Shown in pieces: positions 1 to 11,135 of a stretch of DNA of 64,000 bases. This stretch comes from Brachycybe producta (Eukaryota > Arthropoda > Diplopoda > Playtdesmida > Andrognathidae), in the NCBI GenBank assembly GCA_036925085.1, contig JAUPFP010000029.1:1612001-1676000 (forward strand), given 5' to 3'. How positions within the stretch are numbered: the stretch's first letter is position 1; each line of letters opens with the position of its first letter. Both the position numbers and the translations under genes were made by a program. The notes beneath the pieces are model-generated. The model did not search any database and had not been told where the DNA came from. It saw only the letters and a program-made list of their open reading frames with translations.

Positions 1-369
1 ATGGACAAATAGGATGGAAGTTCTAATCTACTGGACTCATTTTTGGAAGAAGAAGAAGAAGAAAGAGAAAGCTCATCAAAAATCTCTCCATTCTTCTTTC
101 TACAGTCACTCACCTTTTTTTTATCTACTTATTTCAGGAACTGTCCATCTAAAAGAAAACTCCATTAAAATATTGGAAATGTGTTTAATATTTTTAGGGT
201 TCCAAACATCTCTTTGAATTTGTTAGTATTGTTTTAGCACATTGTTTCCCAAATGGTGTTACACGGAACCCTGAGGTTCCGAAGGTGTAACATTGGAATT
301 CCGCCAGAAAATTATAAAAAATGAGTAAACAATAAATTTGAAACTTTCATTTTCATTTTTTACTAAGAG

Positions 370-385
370 TAGGTAGGCCTACCTA
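370..385. repeat. 16-bp perfect palindrome
   Basis: TAGGTAGGCCTACCTA equals its own reverse complement. It is isolated, and no larger inverted repeat extends around it. A similar short palindrome (GTAGGCGCCTAC) lies at 61849-61860. The function is unknown and chance is possible. Confidence 0.5.
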
Positions 386-962
386 TTATTTTTTTTAGAT
401 ACTTTTCAACTTTTTCTAGTATTTTTCTAGCTCTGTATATGGTATTATGTAAAAATACAATTGGAGTTCCGTAATTGTTTACTAAAGATTTCTGTGGAAA
501 ATTTAAATTGCGAAACACTGTTCTAGCAAAGTAGCTGTCCCACCGCATGAAATAATTGGAGAAATCATCTTCATTTCCAATTTATTTTAGTCCATATTTG
601 GAAACTCAGTGTGAAATCAACTCACAGTTTCTTTTGTATATGGTCTAACTTTTATTTTTGTTTGTAGTTTTTGGCAGAAAGAATTAAAACCAAATACAGA
701 CAGACCTAAAGTTACTGGATTTAAGATTATTGAATAACATCATTGTGTTGTATCAGTAGAAGGAAGGTTTTTTTTAGGGATTCTCTAGACCAACGTGACT
801 CCAATATATACCCGACTGTGTTGACATTAGGTTTTCATTCTTTTGTATCCATTATACAAAGGGAACTGCCTCTGAATGAAACCAGATGCACTCCATGAAA
901 CATTCGGCTACGTTTTCACCATTCATTTTTTTTCTGCCTCTTATGTCTCATTTTTTTTCTTT

Positions 963-985
963 TTCTTCTTCTTCTTCTTCTTCTT
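963..985 (+). repeat. (TTC)n microsatellite
   Basis: About seven uninterrupted TTC units. Short GAA/TTC triplet runs recur through the window (near 4775, 5028, 6634, 7430, 11527, 12390, 14225, 14316, 21545, 43200, 51763, 54030). They produce spurious Ser/Phe/Leu/Lys/Glu-rich open frames. Confidence 0.9.
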
Positions 986-1346
986 AACAAAATATCCGTA
1001 CTTTTTTATCTATCGATTTCACAGTGAAACTGTCATGAAGTGAAATGTGTTTTGCTCTGGACCCATCTTTGTATTTAAGCCCAAAAAAATTAATTGAAGC
1101 TCTTAGTGTCCGTCCACTTTCATGGTCCAGAAACGTAATTATAGACACAGTGAGAGAAAAGGGGAGGGGGTTGTGACAGAGGGATTGTAGGTTCCAAATG
1201 TAATAAAAACCTATCTTTTATCGTGTGTGACGTTGACAATTGTTGCGCTGGTGCTTTTTTCATAGCTCTCTTCTACCATGTAATATAGGACCTAATAAGC
1301 CGAATCAGTTAACTTTTGCAGAAAATAGTCTCGAAGATTTATGTAT

Positions 1347-1486
1347 GTGTCGTATGCATTTGGTGTAATTGTCCATTACTCGAAATGTATGTCCAGTTCG
1401 AGTTTTTCGTCAGACCAATCTATGTCCATTTCGTGAAATGGACATTCATTTCATGTAATGGACAATGACACCAAACGGATGCGTCA
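1347..1486. mobile_element. 140-bp inverted-repeat mini-element
   Basis: The left arm reads TTTGGTGTAATTGTCCATTA. The reverse complement of the right arm reads TTTGGTGTCATTGTCCATTA. Similarity continues inward for about 50 bp with a short loop. The motif GTCCATT recurs inside both arms. The flanks give no clear target duplication. It is probably a foldback or MITE remnant of unassigned superfamily. Confidence 0.6.
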
Positions 1487-1728
1487 ATATACATTATATC
1501 TCATAGCTTAGGTAAAGTGCTAAGTGAAGAACCTAAGTTATTTATTTCCCTCTTTCTTTCTTTGAGTTAGTCCCACATATTGACCCTCGAAGAGTAGAAG
1601 TAGGGAATAATTTAGACAAAAAGGCGAATTAATCATCTGGGTTGGCTATGATTCTACTTTTCTGACCACTTTTAACATTGTTTGGACACACCATTTTACT
1701 TTTATGTAGAAGTTCTTTGTAATCACCA

Positions 1729-2314
1729 GGGATAGGATTTTTATGCAGTACATCAAGCAAATATTTATCAATATATGTGACCCAAGAATCAATTGTGAAG
1801 TAACAAACAGAATACAATTGATATTAACCACCCTTTATGTTTAGCTAAAGCATAATTGCAGTTCCTCTAAAGCCGGGTTTACATGCTACGACTTATCATA
1901 CGTTTTATCGGATTCGACATATCGTATCAAGTAAAACGGAGCGTGTAGACAACAAATCGTACATCTTATCAGATTGGAATGAAATCGAAGATCGGATCGG
2001 AAGTCGAACAAGCCGGGCATCATTTTCCGCGAAGTCGAACGATATAATTATCAGATGTACGATTAGAGTTTTAACCGTACATAGACGATCGTATGATGAC
2101 GCAAAAAGTTGGAATTGACGGAAATCGGATGAAAAGACGGAGGTTAAAACGGAACGTGTATAAGACACACTATATAACGTACGTTTTGTCTGATCGATAA
2201 AACGTACGATAAGTCGTAGCGTGTAAACCCGGCTTAATGATGATTACTTTACAATTTACACTTTGGTCACAGATTGAGAAATATTTGCTCGATATTTGCA
2301 TAAAAATCCGAGCC
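1729..2314. mobile_element. family B palindromic MITE, interrupted by another MITE
   Basis: The left half (1729-1870) and right half (2235-2314) together match family B copies at 26894-27130 and 43381-43671. Shared motifs are GGATTTTTATGCA and ATCAAGCAAAT at the left and TTTGCATAAAAATCCGAGCC at the right. The middle is occupied by the 364-bp element at 1871-2234. The left terminus is degenerate. It is non-coding, and the superfamily is unassigned; the better copies carry TA flanks. Confidence 0.8.
1871..2234. mobile_element. PIF/Harbinger-type MITE with TAA target duplication
   Basis: Terminal inverted repeats of about 38 bp with two mismatches: AGCCGGGTTTACATGCTACG at the left and, reverse-complemented, AGCCGGGTTTACACGCTACG at the right. 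Both sides are flanked by TAA. Removing the element and one TAA restores a family B sequence matching the intact copy at 26894-27130 (ctctaatgatgatt context). A 3-bp TWA duplication is the PIF/Harbinger hallmark. There is no transposase, so the element is non-autonomous. An open frame on the minus strand within it is incidental. Confidence 0.85.
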
Positions 2315-3118
2315 TCATTAATCACGGTTTAAAATTGATTTTAACCAACAAGTTATAATCATTTTGATTTACTAATTTAACTAGTTATGATTTTAATAAA
2401 TTGACTTTTAATTTTGTTTCTTCTTGTAAATAATTCAGATTATGAGACCAAAGTGAAAGATAAGCTATATTAATAGGTGTGAATAATATTAACTTTTAAA
2501 AGTAAAGGATTTTTTATTAGGATTATTTATACAAGATGAATAAAATAAAGACAAGCATCTAAATTACGTAACTAATCGTCTTAAATCCTTAAAATAGGCT
2601 CATATATTAAGTGTTGTGGTTCCTCTTTTCCCTTTCTATATATATAGCCACTTAATTAGACGTCTAACATTCAAAGATGATTACCCCCTTAGAAAAACAG
2701 ATTAGAAAAACCCAATGATTTTTTTTACAGGCGGCGGGCGGGCGGTTGATAAAACATAAACAGCCTGAAATAATAGAATAACATTATTACATGGTGGATG
2801 ATGATGATGATGCCAGTCTTGATTAAATATATATGATTTAATTTGTGTATTGAAGTGAATCCACATGAGTAAAACATTAGCTTCAGTCTTAAGAAAAAAT
2901 GACGGGTTATGAATATTAATCTATTTCTGTGTGTCTTTAGTATTAAAAATGACCATAAGTCGTGATTTTTAAGGCACAAATGCTTTTTTGAGATTAGGAC
3001 TCGAAATGTTATAAGCTCATCTTATGACGGACAGAACAACAATGATAACAACTAAGAGGGGAGACACGGTATAATTTAAAGATTAGTCTGAATTCGTTCA
3101 TCGAACATGAGAACGTAA
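2315..3118. other. AT-rich non-coding stretch
   Basis: No gene or clear repeat family. There is a small GC-rich run (GGCGGGCGGGCGG) near 2731-2745 and a GATGAT triplet run near 2798-2812. Confidence 0.55.
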
Positions 3119-3520
3119 GGTAGCTTATACACGTTCAATTGTGGATTGTCCATCTTGACTTTTCGACGTCGAAAAAGGATTGTGTAGGTGGTGGATTTTG
3201 TGAAAATTCAATATTTTTTTTAAACAATTGTCTTTTCCATCTTTACTCGAACGATTTGCGCTGACAGATTTTCGCTTTTAAGTTTTAAGTTAAAATGGAT
3301 CGTGTGTGAGATGGATGACAATCTTTTTAGAATGCGAACAAATAAATAATTGTTCAAACCGTAATGTTCCCTATGATGAGAACATCAGAAAAGGAGAGAA
3401 AAAAATATGGTCCGTCCATGTACAATTTCAAAAGAAGAATTGACAGGAATTGAACGTCTGTGTTGATTTTCAGAGACCATCCTGGATCTACAAGCCATAA
3501 TTGATCGTATATAAGCTACC
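3119..3520. mobile_element. Harb-A family MITE, 402 bp
   Basis: Terminal inverted repeats: the left starts GGTAGCTTATACACGTTCAA, and the reverse complement of the right end starts GGTAGCTTATATACGATCAA. Similarity runs for about 35 bp. The left flank is TAA and the right flank TAC, so a TAA duplication with one substitution is plausible. The first 100 bp matches the left end of the larger element at 12538-13880. It is non-coding. I call it PIF/Harbinger-like from the 3-bp flank seen in the better copy. Confidence 0.7.
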
Positions 3521-4475
3521 TACAAAATGTGACAAATAGATTGTTCTTTTCTCTCTACGTTTTGATTGTGGATATTATTGAGCACATTCCACTATTCAAC
3601 GATTTATTCATCAATGTGACGTCACACTCTTGTATAAAATTGATGACTTGAAAACGTTTTTCTGATGTTGCAATATAAACCTGCCATATATCAATACATT
3701 AAACTACATGTATTTGTACGCTGTTGGATGCAGACTAGAATAGCTATCAAAATAACGCAAACCTCCATCCAACATTACAGTAAATCCACCTATAACATGT
3801 AATACAATATACATGACTATCGGACTCATAACAACTGTGATAGTAGTATTTCTTTATCATCAGGCTATGAATAACAACGTGAAGCTTATATGTGATGAAT
3901 CGGATGATTATGATGATGTTGATGGAACTTTTCTAGGAGTATTTCAGATAGAAAAAACAAGGAAGAATAACGGTATGATAATGATGATGGCCTCTCGCTC
4001 TCTCTCTCTGTTTCTCCTCAAAAGTTAACAGCCACCATCATCCAAATATATATATGTGAGAGTGGAGAGCCATTAGCGTTATGATGAGGCCTTCAGGCGC
4101 CTGCAAGTCTTATCTCTTCTAGTCTGGCGCAAATAGTGTGTATGATGATGAACTTATGATTATGAATGATGCTACTTAAAATAGTCTATTTTATACTTAA
4201 CGTCCACAAGTTAAATTGTGATTATTAGCTTCACTATCATAAAAATTTGCTTTTTAGTTGTAAATGGCAAACAATTCTTTTTTTTTTAAAAAAAGGTCCT
4301 ATTAATCAAGTTGTAATGTAATTAGAGATAAGTTTTTGGTATGGTAGAAAATTCTATATGGTCACCTAAGGTAAGGGTCACCAAGGTAAACTAGAATTGA
4401 GACCACACAGTTGCAATTTATACCTTGAGCGCCCCTGTTTTCAGTCTTTAATTGAGAGGAATTTGCCAGTATATT

Positions 4476-4479
<4 letters not shown>
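3521..4479. other. non-coding stretch with one CRE-like palindrome
   Basis: No gene is supported. A perfect TGACGTCA lies at 3617-3624. A 71-codon open frame at 3813-4028 starts with a hydrophobic stretch, but it has no homology that I recognise and ends in a (CT)n-derived run. I do not call it a gene. Confidence 0.5.

Positions 4480-4563
<84 letters not shown>
4480..4563. repeat. (TA)42 microsatellite
   Basis: 84 bp of uninterrupted TA. It creates Tyr-Ile repeat frames on both strands that are not genes. Confidence 0.98.
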
Positions 4564-4567
<4 letters not shown>

Positions 4568-5854
4568 TGCTATATATTTATAATAGAGTATGTAAATTAG
4601 ACAAGTAGATCTGTTGAGGAAAGTAGGCTTTGAAAATGCTATTAAAGGGCAAAAGCCACTCACTGTCTTATTTTGTGTGTTTGTGTTACAAAATAAGGGG
4701 AGGAAAAACACAAGTGAATGCAATTCTAACAGATCGAAAGGATTTTTGTTAGCTTAATTAATTTAAGCTTTTTTTCTTCTTCTTCTTCTGTCTTTTCGAG
4801 TTGATGGTTTTCTACTTTCTCCTTTTTCTTTTTCTTGATAAATAATTATGGTTCGCTTGAGGAGGTTGTTATAGTGATTAGTAAAGATGCCGAACGAATT
4901 TTCAGCCACAGACTTCACTTCTGTCTTTATTTCAAGAAAATCGAGAGCAACTTGAGATTCTTTATACCCAAAATACGTAACAAAAAAAGCTTCACAAGAG
5001 ATTCAGATATACATAGAGAGGATTTTCTTCTTCTTCTTCTTTAGAGTTTTTTTTTAAATTGTTATTTCATTTGTAATTGAAAAAAAAGGTATTTTTTGTA
5101 TATTTATTGAAAACGCATCTTCTGCTCAAAGGATGACAGATTGATGTTTTGTAAATGTGTTGAAAAGATATTCTAAGAAACAGGAAAACAAAAGAAAAAC
5201 CAAACACTTTCTCTCTTATGTGTGTAGATACAATATATATATATAATATCAAGAAAATATATATATCGATGTTTGTATAGAACTTGTTAGAAATTCAATA
5301 GTGTTCTGGATGTTTTCTGTTCTTATTAAAGCGTCAAGTTGAGCTACTTGTCACTATGCCATGTTTCATTTAAAAAGGTGTATGGTGTAGTTGACAGTTT
5401 GTTTTCATATATAGAACCAATGAATGTCTCAATACAAAAGAGAAAAGAAAACAATTGAAAGTGATAATGGAAATATATATATATATTATTTTTATTGGTT
5501 TCTTCGTAATATCAATCACAAATTTTCCTTTTGTTGTTAGCATACAGATTAAGAAATTGAAAATTTTCCATTCTTACTTGTCAACACTTTTTTTTTAATA
5601 AACGCCTTTGTTATCTATTTCGGTCATAACTTTTATTTTGAAAAAAATACTAACAATGCAATTCTTTGAAAGGTTTTTTTTTAACAAAAATTAATTCAAT
5701 TAGGCCACCAATTTATCATTTTATTTGTATGCATTTGCATTTGTTGTAAAACAAGACAATCAATTTCACGATTTTGTATTGTTGCAATCAAAAATAAATA
5801 GCAAAATATAAACGTCTATTTTTCAAATAGCAAAATTTGTTTGTTAAGGTTATA
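4564..5854. other. AT-rich non-coding stretch
   Basis: No gene. There are TTC runs near 4775 and 5028, short (TA)n near 5235 and 5473, and many T-runs. Confidence 0.55.
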
Positions 5855-6060
5855 CAGTTGAATCACGATTATCCGGATCTCAGTAATCCGGACTGCATTT
5901 ATCATACTGTAATATATCAGTATTTTTTACTCTTAACTTCCCGACGGTGAAATAAAAGATTAAAGTAAAAAAAAAACCCGGCGATTTTCCAGATTATCTT
6001 GACTTTCTGTAATCTGGACAAGGCCTGGTACCATTTAAACCGGATAATCGAGATTTCATG
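5855..6060. mobile_element. pogo/Tigger-like MITE, 206 bp
   Basis: The left end CAGTTGAATCACGATTATCC is preceded by TA. The reverse complement of the right end reads CATGAAATCTCGATTATCCG. The CGATTATCCG core next to a CAGT start is typical of pogo-type (Tc1/mariner superfamily) termini. An inner AATCCGGAC/GTAATCTGGAC pair adds to the foldback. The right TA flank is lost. A related element lies at 37577-37818. Confidence 0.65.
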
Positions 6061-6187
6061 ATGGACGAACTTATAAGAAGGGAGGAATTTTATGATTTTA
6101 GGAATTTATACGGGTCGTTATTGAACAAAGGCATACATTTATATAATAATGCCGCCATTAAACGTAGTATTTTACTTAACAAGTTAT

Positions 6188-6396
6188 ACAGACACGCAGT
6201 TAGAAATCGGTCAGAACTTCAGTTGGCTCCGCCTTTGTTATGACGACCGGCAACTTCTAATTGGCTGGTTATGTAGTCTGACGTTGAAAAGTGCGGAGCA
6301 TGTGACGTCAACTACATAACCAGCCAATTAGAAGTTGCCGATCGTCATAACAAAGGCGGAGCCAACTGAAGTTCTGACCGATTCCTAACTGCCTGT
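6188..6396. mobile_element. family P1 near-perfect palindromic element, copy 1
   Basis: The left arm from ACAGACACGCAGTTAG runs to about 6290 and pairs with the right arm ending in CTAACTGCCTGT with very few mismatches. The element folds into one long hairpin of roughly 95-100 bp per arm. Motifs include GTTGGCTCCGCCTTTGTTAT and AACTTCTAATTGGCTGGTTA. A second copy lies at 62607-62812. An ACAC insertion near the left end breaks perfect symmetry. It is non-coding, and open frames across it are by-products of the palindrome. Confidence 0.9.
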
Positions 6397-7994
6397 ATTA
6401 GACAGTAGTAGGAGACAAAATTGTTCCTATGCTACAGGCCCTTAGAGCTGCTTGCAAAGTAATTATTCAAATTCAAATCAAAAAGAATAAAAAAGGCATA
6501 GATATTGTTTTCTAATAGAAAAAGACAGATGAAAAAAAAAGAACCTGACATTGAAATGTTGTCAGATAACAAGAAATGAGCAACTTGGAAAGAAAATTGT
6601 ATCTTAATCAAACATCAAGACATTCGTTTTTAGAAGAAGAAGAAGAAAAAAATTGTGGACAAGTTGTGTCTTGTGTAGACATTTGTCGTTATCTAAACTG
6701 TGCAGAGTGGACAGTCCGGAAAATACAATGACAGTGACGTGTAAGGTCTTTTTTCTTCTTCTTCTTCCTAAAGACCTTCTTCTCTGTATTAATACCTATA
6801 TATATACAGTAAGGAATGTTCCAAATTACACCTATAGTCCAGAAGCTTAAAATGAAATCGATACAATAAATAAATCTTAACTATTATTTATGGAAGGAAC
6901 AAAACAGACGAAAAGTACATTAAATTCGTTTCTATAGAAATCCTCTTTTGAGGTTAATGTGACTGTGAGGCAAGAAGAGAGAGAGAGTAAATCAATTAAA
7001 TGAAATCAGGTGTGGTTTTTCTTCTTCTTCTCCTCCTCATATAATGCATTATTTGACTGACCATTAAGAAGGAGGAGGAGGAGGAGGGAGGACCTTTCTA
7101 AAAAATTAATGTCTTATCAGTGAAATAATTAGTGAACCAAACTTGTTGTTGCAATTCAGATACGAATTTGAAATAAATTGAGATTATTTAAAATGAGAGA
7201 GAAATATTATATGGTAAGTTCCAATATTAAACGTGTATTAGTCGATATTTTTCCATTATGCCGTCCTCTTTAAGTTGCATTAGAACTGTGTATAGACAGC
7301 TAAAAAAAATAAAGACATGATCGCGAAATACCGACTATAAACTTAGCATTTTTGTCGGAAAAAGGAAAGAGTGGTGAATATTAGTTGTTGTACCGGAAGT
7401 GGTTCTAATCAAGTTCCCATGTATTATCGAGAAGAAGAAGAAGAAAAAAAAATGAAAGTAGTCTTAATAAATGATTAATTGATGGGTTATTTGTGAGATG
7501 AGTTGGAACCATGTAAAAGCCCCCGAGGCGCCACCGTTTAATGTGTGTTATTTGTGAGCGTAAATTGAGATGTATACGACTTTCTCTCACTAATTTGCAT
7601 AGATCGACGACGACAAAAATGTACCCTCATACTGTTTAAGTAATTTTAGCTCTTTTAGTCTCTCTCTCTAATAATGCCTGAAAATGTGCATATTTATGTG
7701 TTGGTGTGAAAAAAACCATTAAAACTATTGAGTCCCAAGGCTTATCTTATTTTGTTGAAATGCTTGTTTGCTGCGCGGCTGTCTAAAGAACGTGTGCGCG
7801 CGCCTGAAAAATGTTTTTCGTCTACAACTTCTAACCTGTACAAACGATTTCTCATTATCTAATATATTTCATATAATAACAGACTATATATAAAATACAT
7901 ATGATGCTATTTATATAAAAGGATTTATTGATTTGATTTGTTCACATTACAACCTGAACAGGTTTATTTCTACTAAATAATTCTAACGTAAGCC
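6397..7994. other. non-coding stretch with triplet microsatellites
   Basis: No gene. GAA/TTC runs lie near 6634, 6750, 7020 and 7430. A GGA run lies near 7070-7087. There is a short CpG-containing patch (CGAGGCGCCACCG) near 7524. Confidence 0.55.
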
Positions 7995-8054
7995 CCCTTA
8001 ACGAGGGCAATCACTGATGACGTTAATGCTATCATGGATTGCCTGCTTTCAGGG
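7995..8054. repeat. 60-bp imperfect hairpin with the ATTGCCT motif
   Basis: The left part CCC...GAGGGCAATCACTGATGA pairs with the right part TCATGGATTGCCTGCTTTCA. The right arm shares the pattern GCTATCA-(N)-GATTGCCT...AGGG with sites near 20515, 43941, 52936 and 63429. It may be a short foldback repeat family. Confidence 0.5.
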
Positions 8055-8464
8055 ATGAGACACTTTTTAAAATTGTGTCAATTACATCGGGATTCATTGG
8101 TTCAATTTGAGAAGAAAAAAAATGTTTAAATTATATTTAATGTACAATATTTGTATATTTTGCAAATATATATGCTTTTTTTGTGGAGGTGGTTTGAATG
8201 TTTGACCTTTTGTTTTGGGTGCACCGGGCAACTCAAATGGTGTCGTTGAAACCATTAAATTGTAAATGTTACGTTTTATTTATTGTCGTTTATGAGATAA
8301 AATTGTCGTTTAATTTTGGCAGTTTGGATCCTATATATGCATACACATATTATGTGTTTTAAAAGATATCTATGTTCATGAATTGATCATGATTCATGAG
8401 GGAATTTTCATCTTCCCCTTTTTTCTCCCTTTTCCCATTTCAAGCAACGATCTTCAGATAGAGG

Positions 8465-8500
<36 letters not shown>

Positions 8501-10157
8501 AAGGGAAAGGAAACATATTCTGATGCAATTTTGAGTGTTTTTGTCCAAAGGCGGTTTTTTAGTGTACGAAAATTTGATTAAAACAACAGAAAATTTGTGT
8601 TTTTCGATAAGGTGCTTGCTGCTTTTGCTATTTTGTTATAACTCACTTGTGTGGTGATGTCCATCATAAATTTAATTCTTAACATGATTCCGACAAACAC
8701 ACAAATGTAGAAGAAACTCTTTATTTATTTTTTGATCAAAATTTGTTTGATCTGCGTTTCGTGCCTATATATACATAGTGTGTATATATATATATAGATA
8801 TATATATATATACATATCTACATATAGCTATTGTGCCAGAATTGTTTCGAAAACTACAAACAATATTATTTCTCTGGATCGAATTTTCTTTTTTTCAGTT
8901 GTGTATACAAGTATATGTAGCTTATTTGTTTCTACAACAACAACAAAAAAAGACAAATGTTTTTTGAAATTCTCTAGAGTGTCACTGTGTGAATGGATAC
9001 TGAAAAAACCTGTGAAAGGAAACAGAAGGAAAAATTATGGGTCTTCCAACGTGTAACCTCTTTTTTTGTTGTTGTTGTTTCAAGTAATACAAAAACGAGA
9101 AAGAGAAAGAAAATGATGAAATTGAGTGTAGGAAATTGTATCTCTTTTTATTGTGAATGTGAAGATGGTTCATGATGAATGGGTAGTAAGTTTTACTAGT
9201 AGTAGGTTTTTTTTGGTTAGGTGCGAAAATACAGTTTTTTTAGGTCTGTTTATATCCCGATTCCCTCCTTGTGGTTTCATTTCAAAGAGTTAAAACAGGA
9301 CCCCCACTTGATGCTGATGGGCCATCATCATTGTTTTATCGGACGTTTCTGATGCAAACATGAACGAGAATTTCTCCCTTTATCTGTCAACAGCAGTGAG
9401 GTGGAAACTGTTTAATAACGAAATGGAAGGAATCTTCATAATATGTTAAAATAATTTATGCAAAATTATATTTTGTGTTATCCGATTCTCTGTGTTAATC
9501 GGGTTTTCATTGTGCAATGAGACATTAAGTAAACGACAAGATAAATTTCGTTTTTATTGATTTAAATCGTGGGACTTTATTATCGAACCCTCGAATGTTT
9601 TCTATTTATTGCAAGCAAAGTAAGTGGCGAGGATGTAAATTCCATCTTAAAAAGCACTTAGTCGTAACATTGTAAAGTCTATTAGCCTATAAGCTTTTTA
9701 CGTAATGTGTTGTCTTTGGCTTGTGTTTTAATGTGATTCCTGTTGTATTGTTCAATTTGAAAAAAAGGTGTTGTTAAAACAGAATTTACTATTCGTCAAC
9801 TGTGGTTTGTAAAACATTAATGTGATTTTTCAAATGACCTCTTTTACTGATTACAAAAACGTTTGTTTACACCTTAAGATGAAAATTACATTTTACGGGT
9901 TGGTTTCGTCGTTTATGGTTGTTGTTCTAAATGGAAATTTGACATTTCTATTGCAATGACCAACCTAGTATTTAACTGTAACTAAACACCATTATATTAC
10001 ATGTATATAGATAGACTCACATTCAGTATTAAAAAAAAGCTTGGTATATTTTAGAACATCATTTTCGTTTTGATAATTTAGTGGGAAACACATTTTTTTA
10101 ATGAACACATTCATTTAATACTTTTCATGTTGAAAAAATTGAAATAAGGTGTGTAAT
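8055..10157. other. AT-rich non-coding stretch with GA and TA microsatellites
   Basis: No gene. (GA)n lies at 8466-8500 and interrupted (TA)n at about 8778-8826. The palindrome TCATGAATTGATCATGATTCATGA has 8-bp arms around 8377-8400. The open frames near 8778-9175 come from TA, CAA and GTT repeats. Confidence 0.6.
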
Positions 10158-10473
10158 AAGGTGGTTTAAAAGGTGTAAATGTCTAATTCTTGAGTATTCT
10201 GTCTTTCAGGTGCAAAATAAAAAGTTTCTAGGTTTTTAGAAACTAGAAGGGGGGTAGCTCAAAGTAAACTTTTTATGAAACATTTTAAAAATGACCCAAC
10301 TTTTTAAGTTTTGTCTATAACAAGTTTTTCTTAGAAGATATCAACATGAAAATACATTTAAGTAACTTGGCTACCGTTCTAGTTTCTAGTTTCTTTTTTT
10401 AGTGTTGTTGCTCGTCTTATAAATTGCAGAATGACCAAGAGTTCAAAAATTACCTCTTTTCTTTAAAACAACT
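10158..10473. mobile_element. IR-1 family element, copy a
   Basis: It starts AAGGTGGTTTAAAAGGTGTA and ends with the inverted equivalent near AAAACAACTT. Inside, AGAAACTAGAAGG on the left pairs with CCGTTCTAGTTTCTAG on the right, and GTAAACTTTTTATG pairs with TATAACAAGTTTTTC. The 3' part carries the diagnostic order CTAGTTTCT, then a poly-T/GCTC tract, then GACCAAGAGTTCAAAAATTA. It is non-coding. At least nine related copies occur in this window. Confidence 0.75.
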
Positions 10474-10817
10474 TCGCGGTTTTTTTTAAATGTAAACGCC
10501 GCTTGAATTCTTGATTATTCTTTCTTTCAGATACAATTTTAAAACAAACTTGGAGTTGAATGCGTTTTTAGAAACTTGAATGGTAGTTCAATCACTTAAA
10601 AGGTATTTTCATGCCAATCTTCTATCAAAATAAAGCTATTTGTGTGTGTTTGAAAATCACTTTAAGCAAACGATATTTTTTTTTAAATTTTCGTCTATAA
10701 AAAGTTTATTTTGAAAGATAATGAATAACATGAAAAATATTTTTTAAGTGATTGTGCTTCCTAGTCTAGTTTCTATAACACTTTCTAGTTTCTTAAATTT
10801 GCTTCTGTGAAAGACAG
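10474..10817. mobile_element. IR-1 family element, copy b
   Basis: It directly follows copy a in the same orientation. The left end (AAATGTAAACGCCGCTTGAA) leads to TTCTTGATTATTCTTTCTTT. The arms GAAACTTGAATGG and CTAGTCTAGTTTCTATAACA face each other around the loop. The right terminus is truncated where the dispersed repeat at 10818 begins. Confidence 0.75.
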
Positions 10818-11135
10818 AAGTGATGTTCATAAAGCACTATATACATGGGCAGGGCTGACTACTCTAGGAAAATTAGGGAGATTTTTTTGCTAGGACAGAT
10901 TCATATTATTGGTCTTTTTTTCTTCCTAGTGTTATATGACAGTGGAACTCTCTTCCTGAGGAAGAAGTGGTGAATGGGGATAAGTTTGTTTTGTGGGATT
11001 GACATTCATTTTGTTTTTTTATATCTGTGCTTGACAATGCTTAATGCTACATTTATGGACTTTTATGTCTCTCTGCGATAGGCCTATTTGGCTGCTAGCA
11101 GATTACTTTTTCTAATTGTAATTAGAGTTTAAAAA
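10818..11135. repeat. dispersed repeat L, copy 1
   Basis: This aligns over about 320 bp with 22962-23300. Shared blocks include CAGGGCTGACTACTCTAGGA, TTATTGGTCTTTTT, TTGACAATGC, and ATAGGCCTATTTGGCTGC followed by AGATTA. A frame from about 10848 reads GRADYSRKIREIF, and another reads QWNSLPEEEVVNG, which recalls the C-terminus of CR1/Jockey-type reverse transcriptases. The two copies do not share one clean frame, so a decayed LINE 3' end is only a possibility. Confidence 0.55.

Larger units (their letters stand above)
1..1346. other. AT-rich non-coding stretch
   Basis: I see no gene here. The stretch is AT-rich with T-runs and short open frames that look random. It holds a 16-bp perfect palindrome at 370-385 and a (TTC)n run at 963-985. 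Confidence 0.6.
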
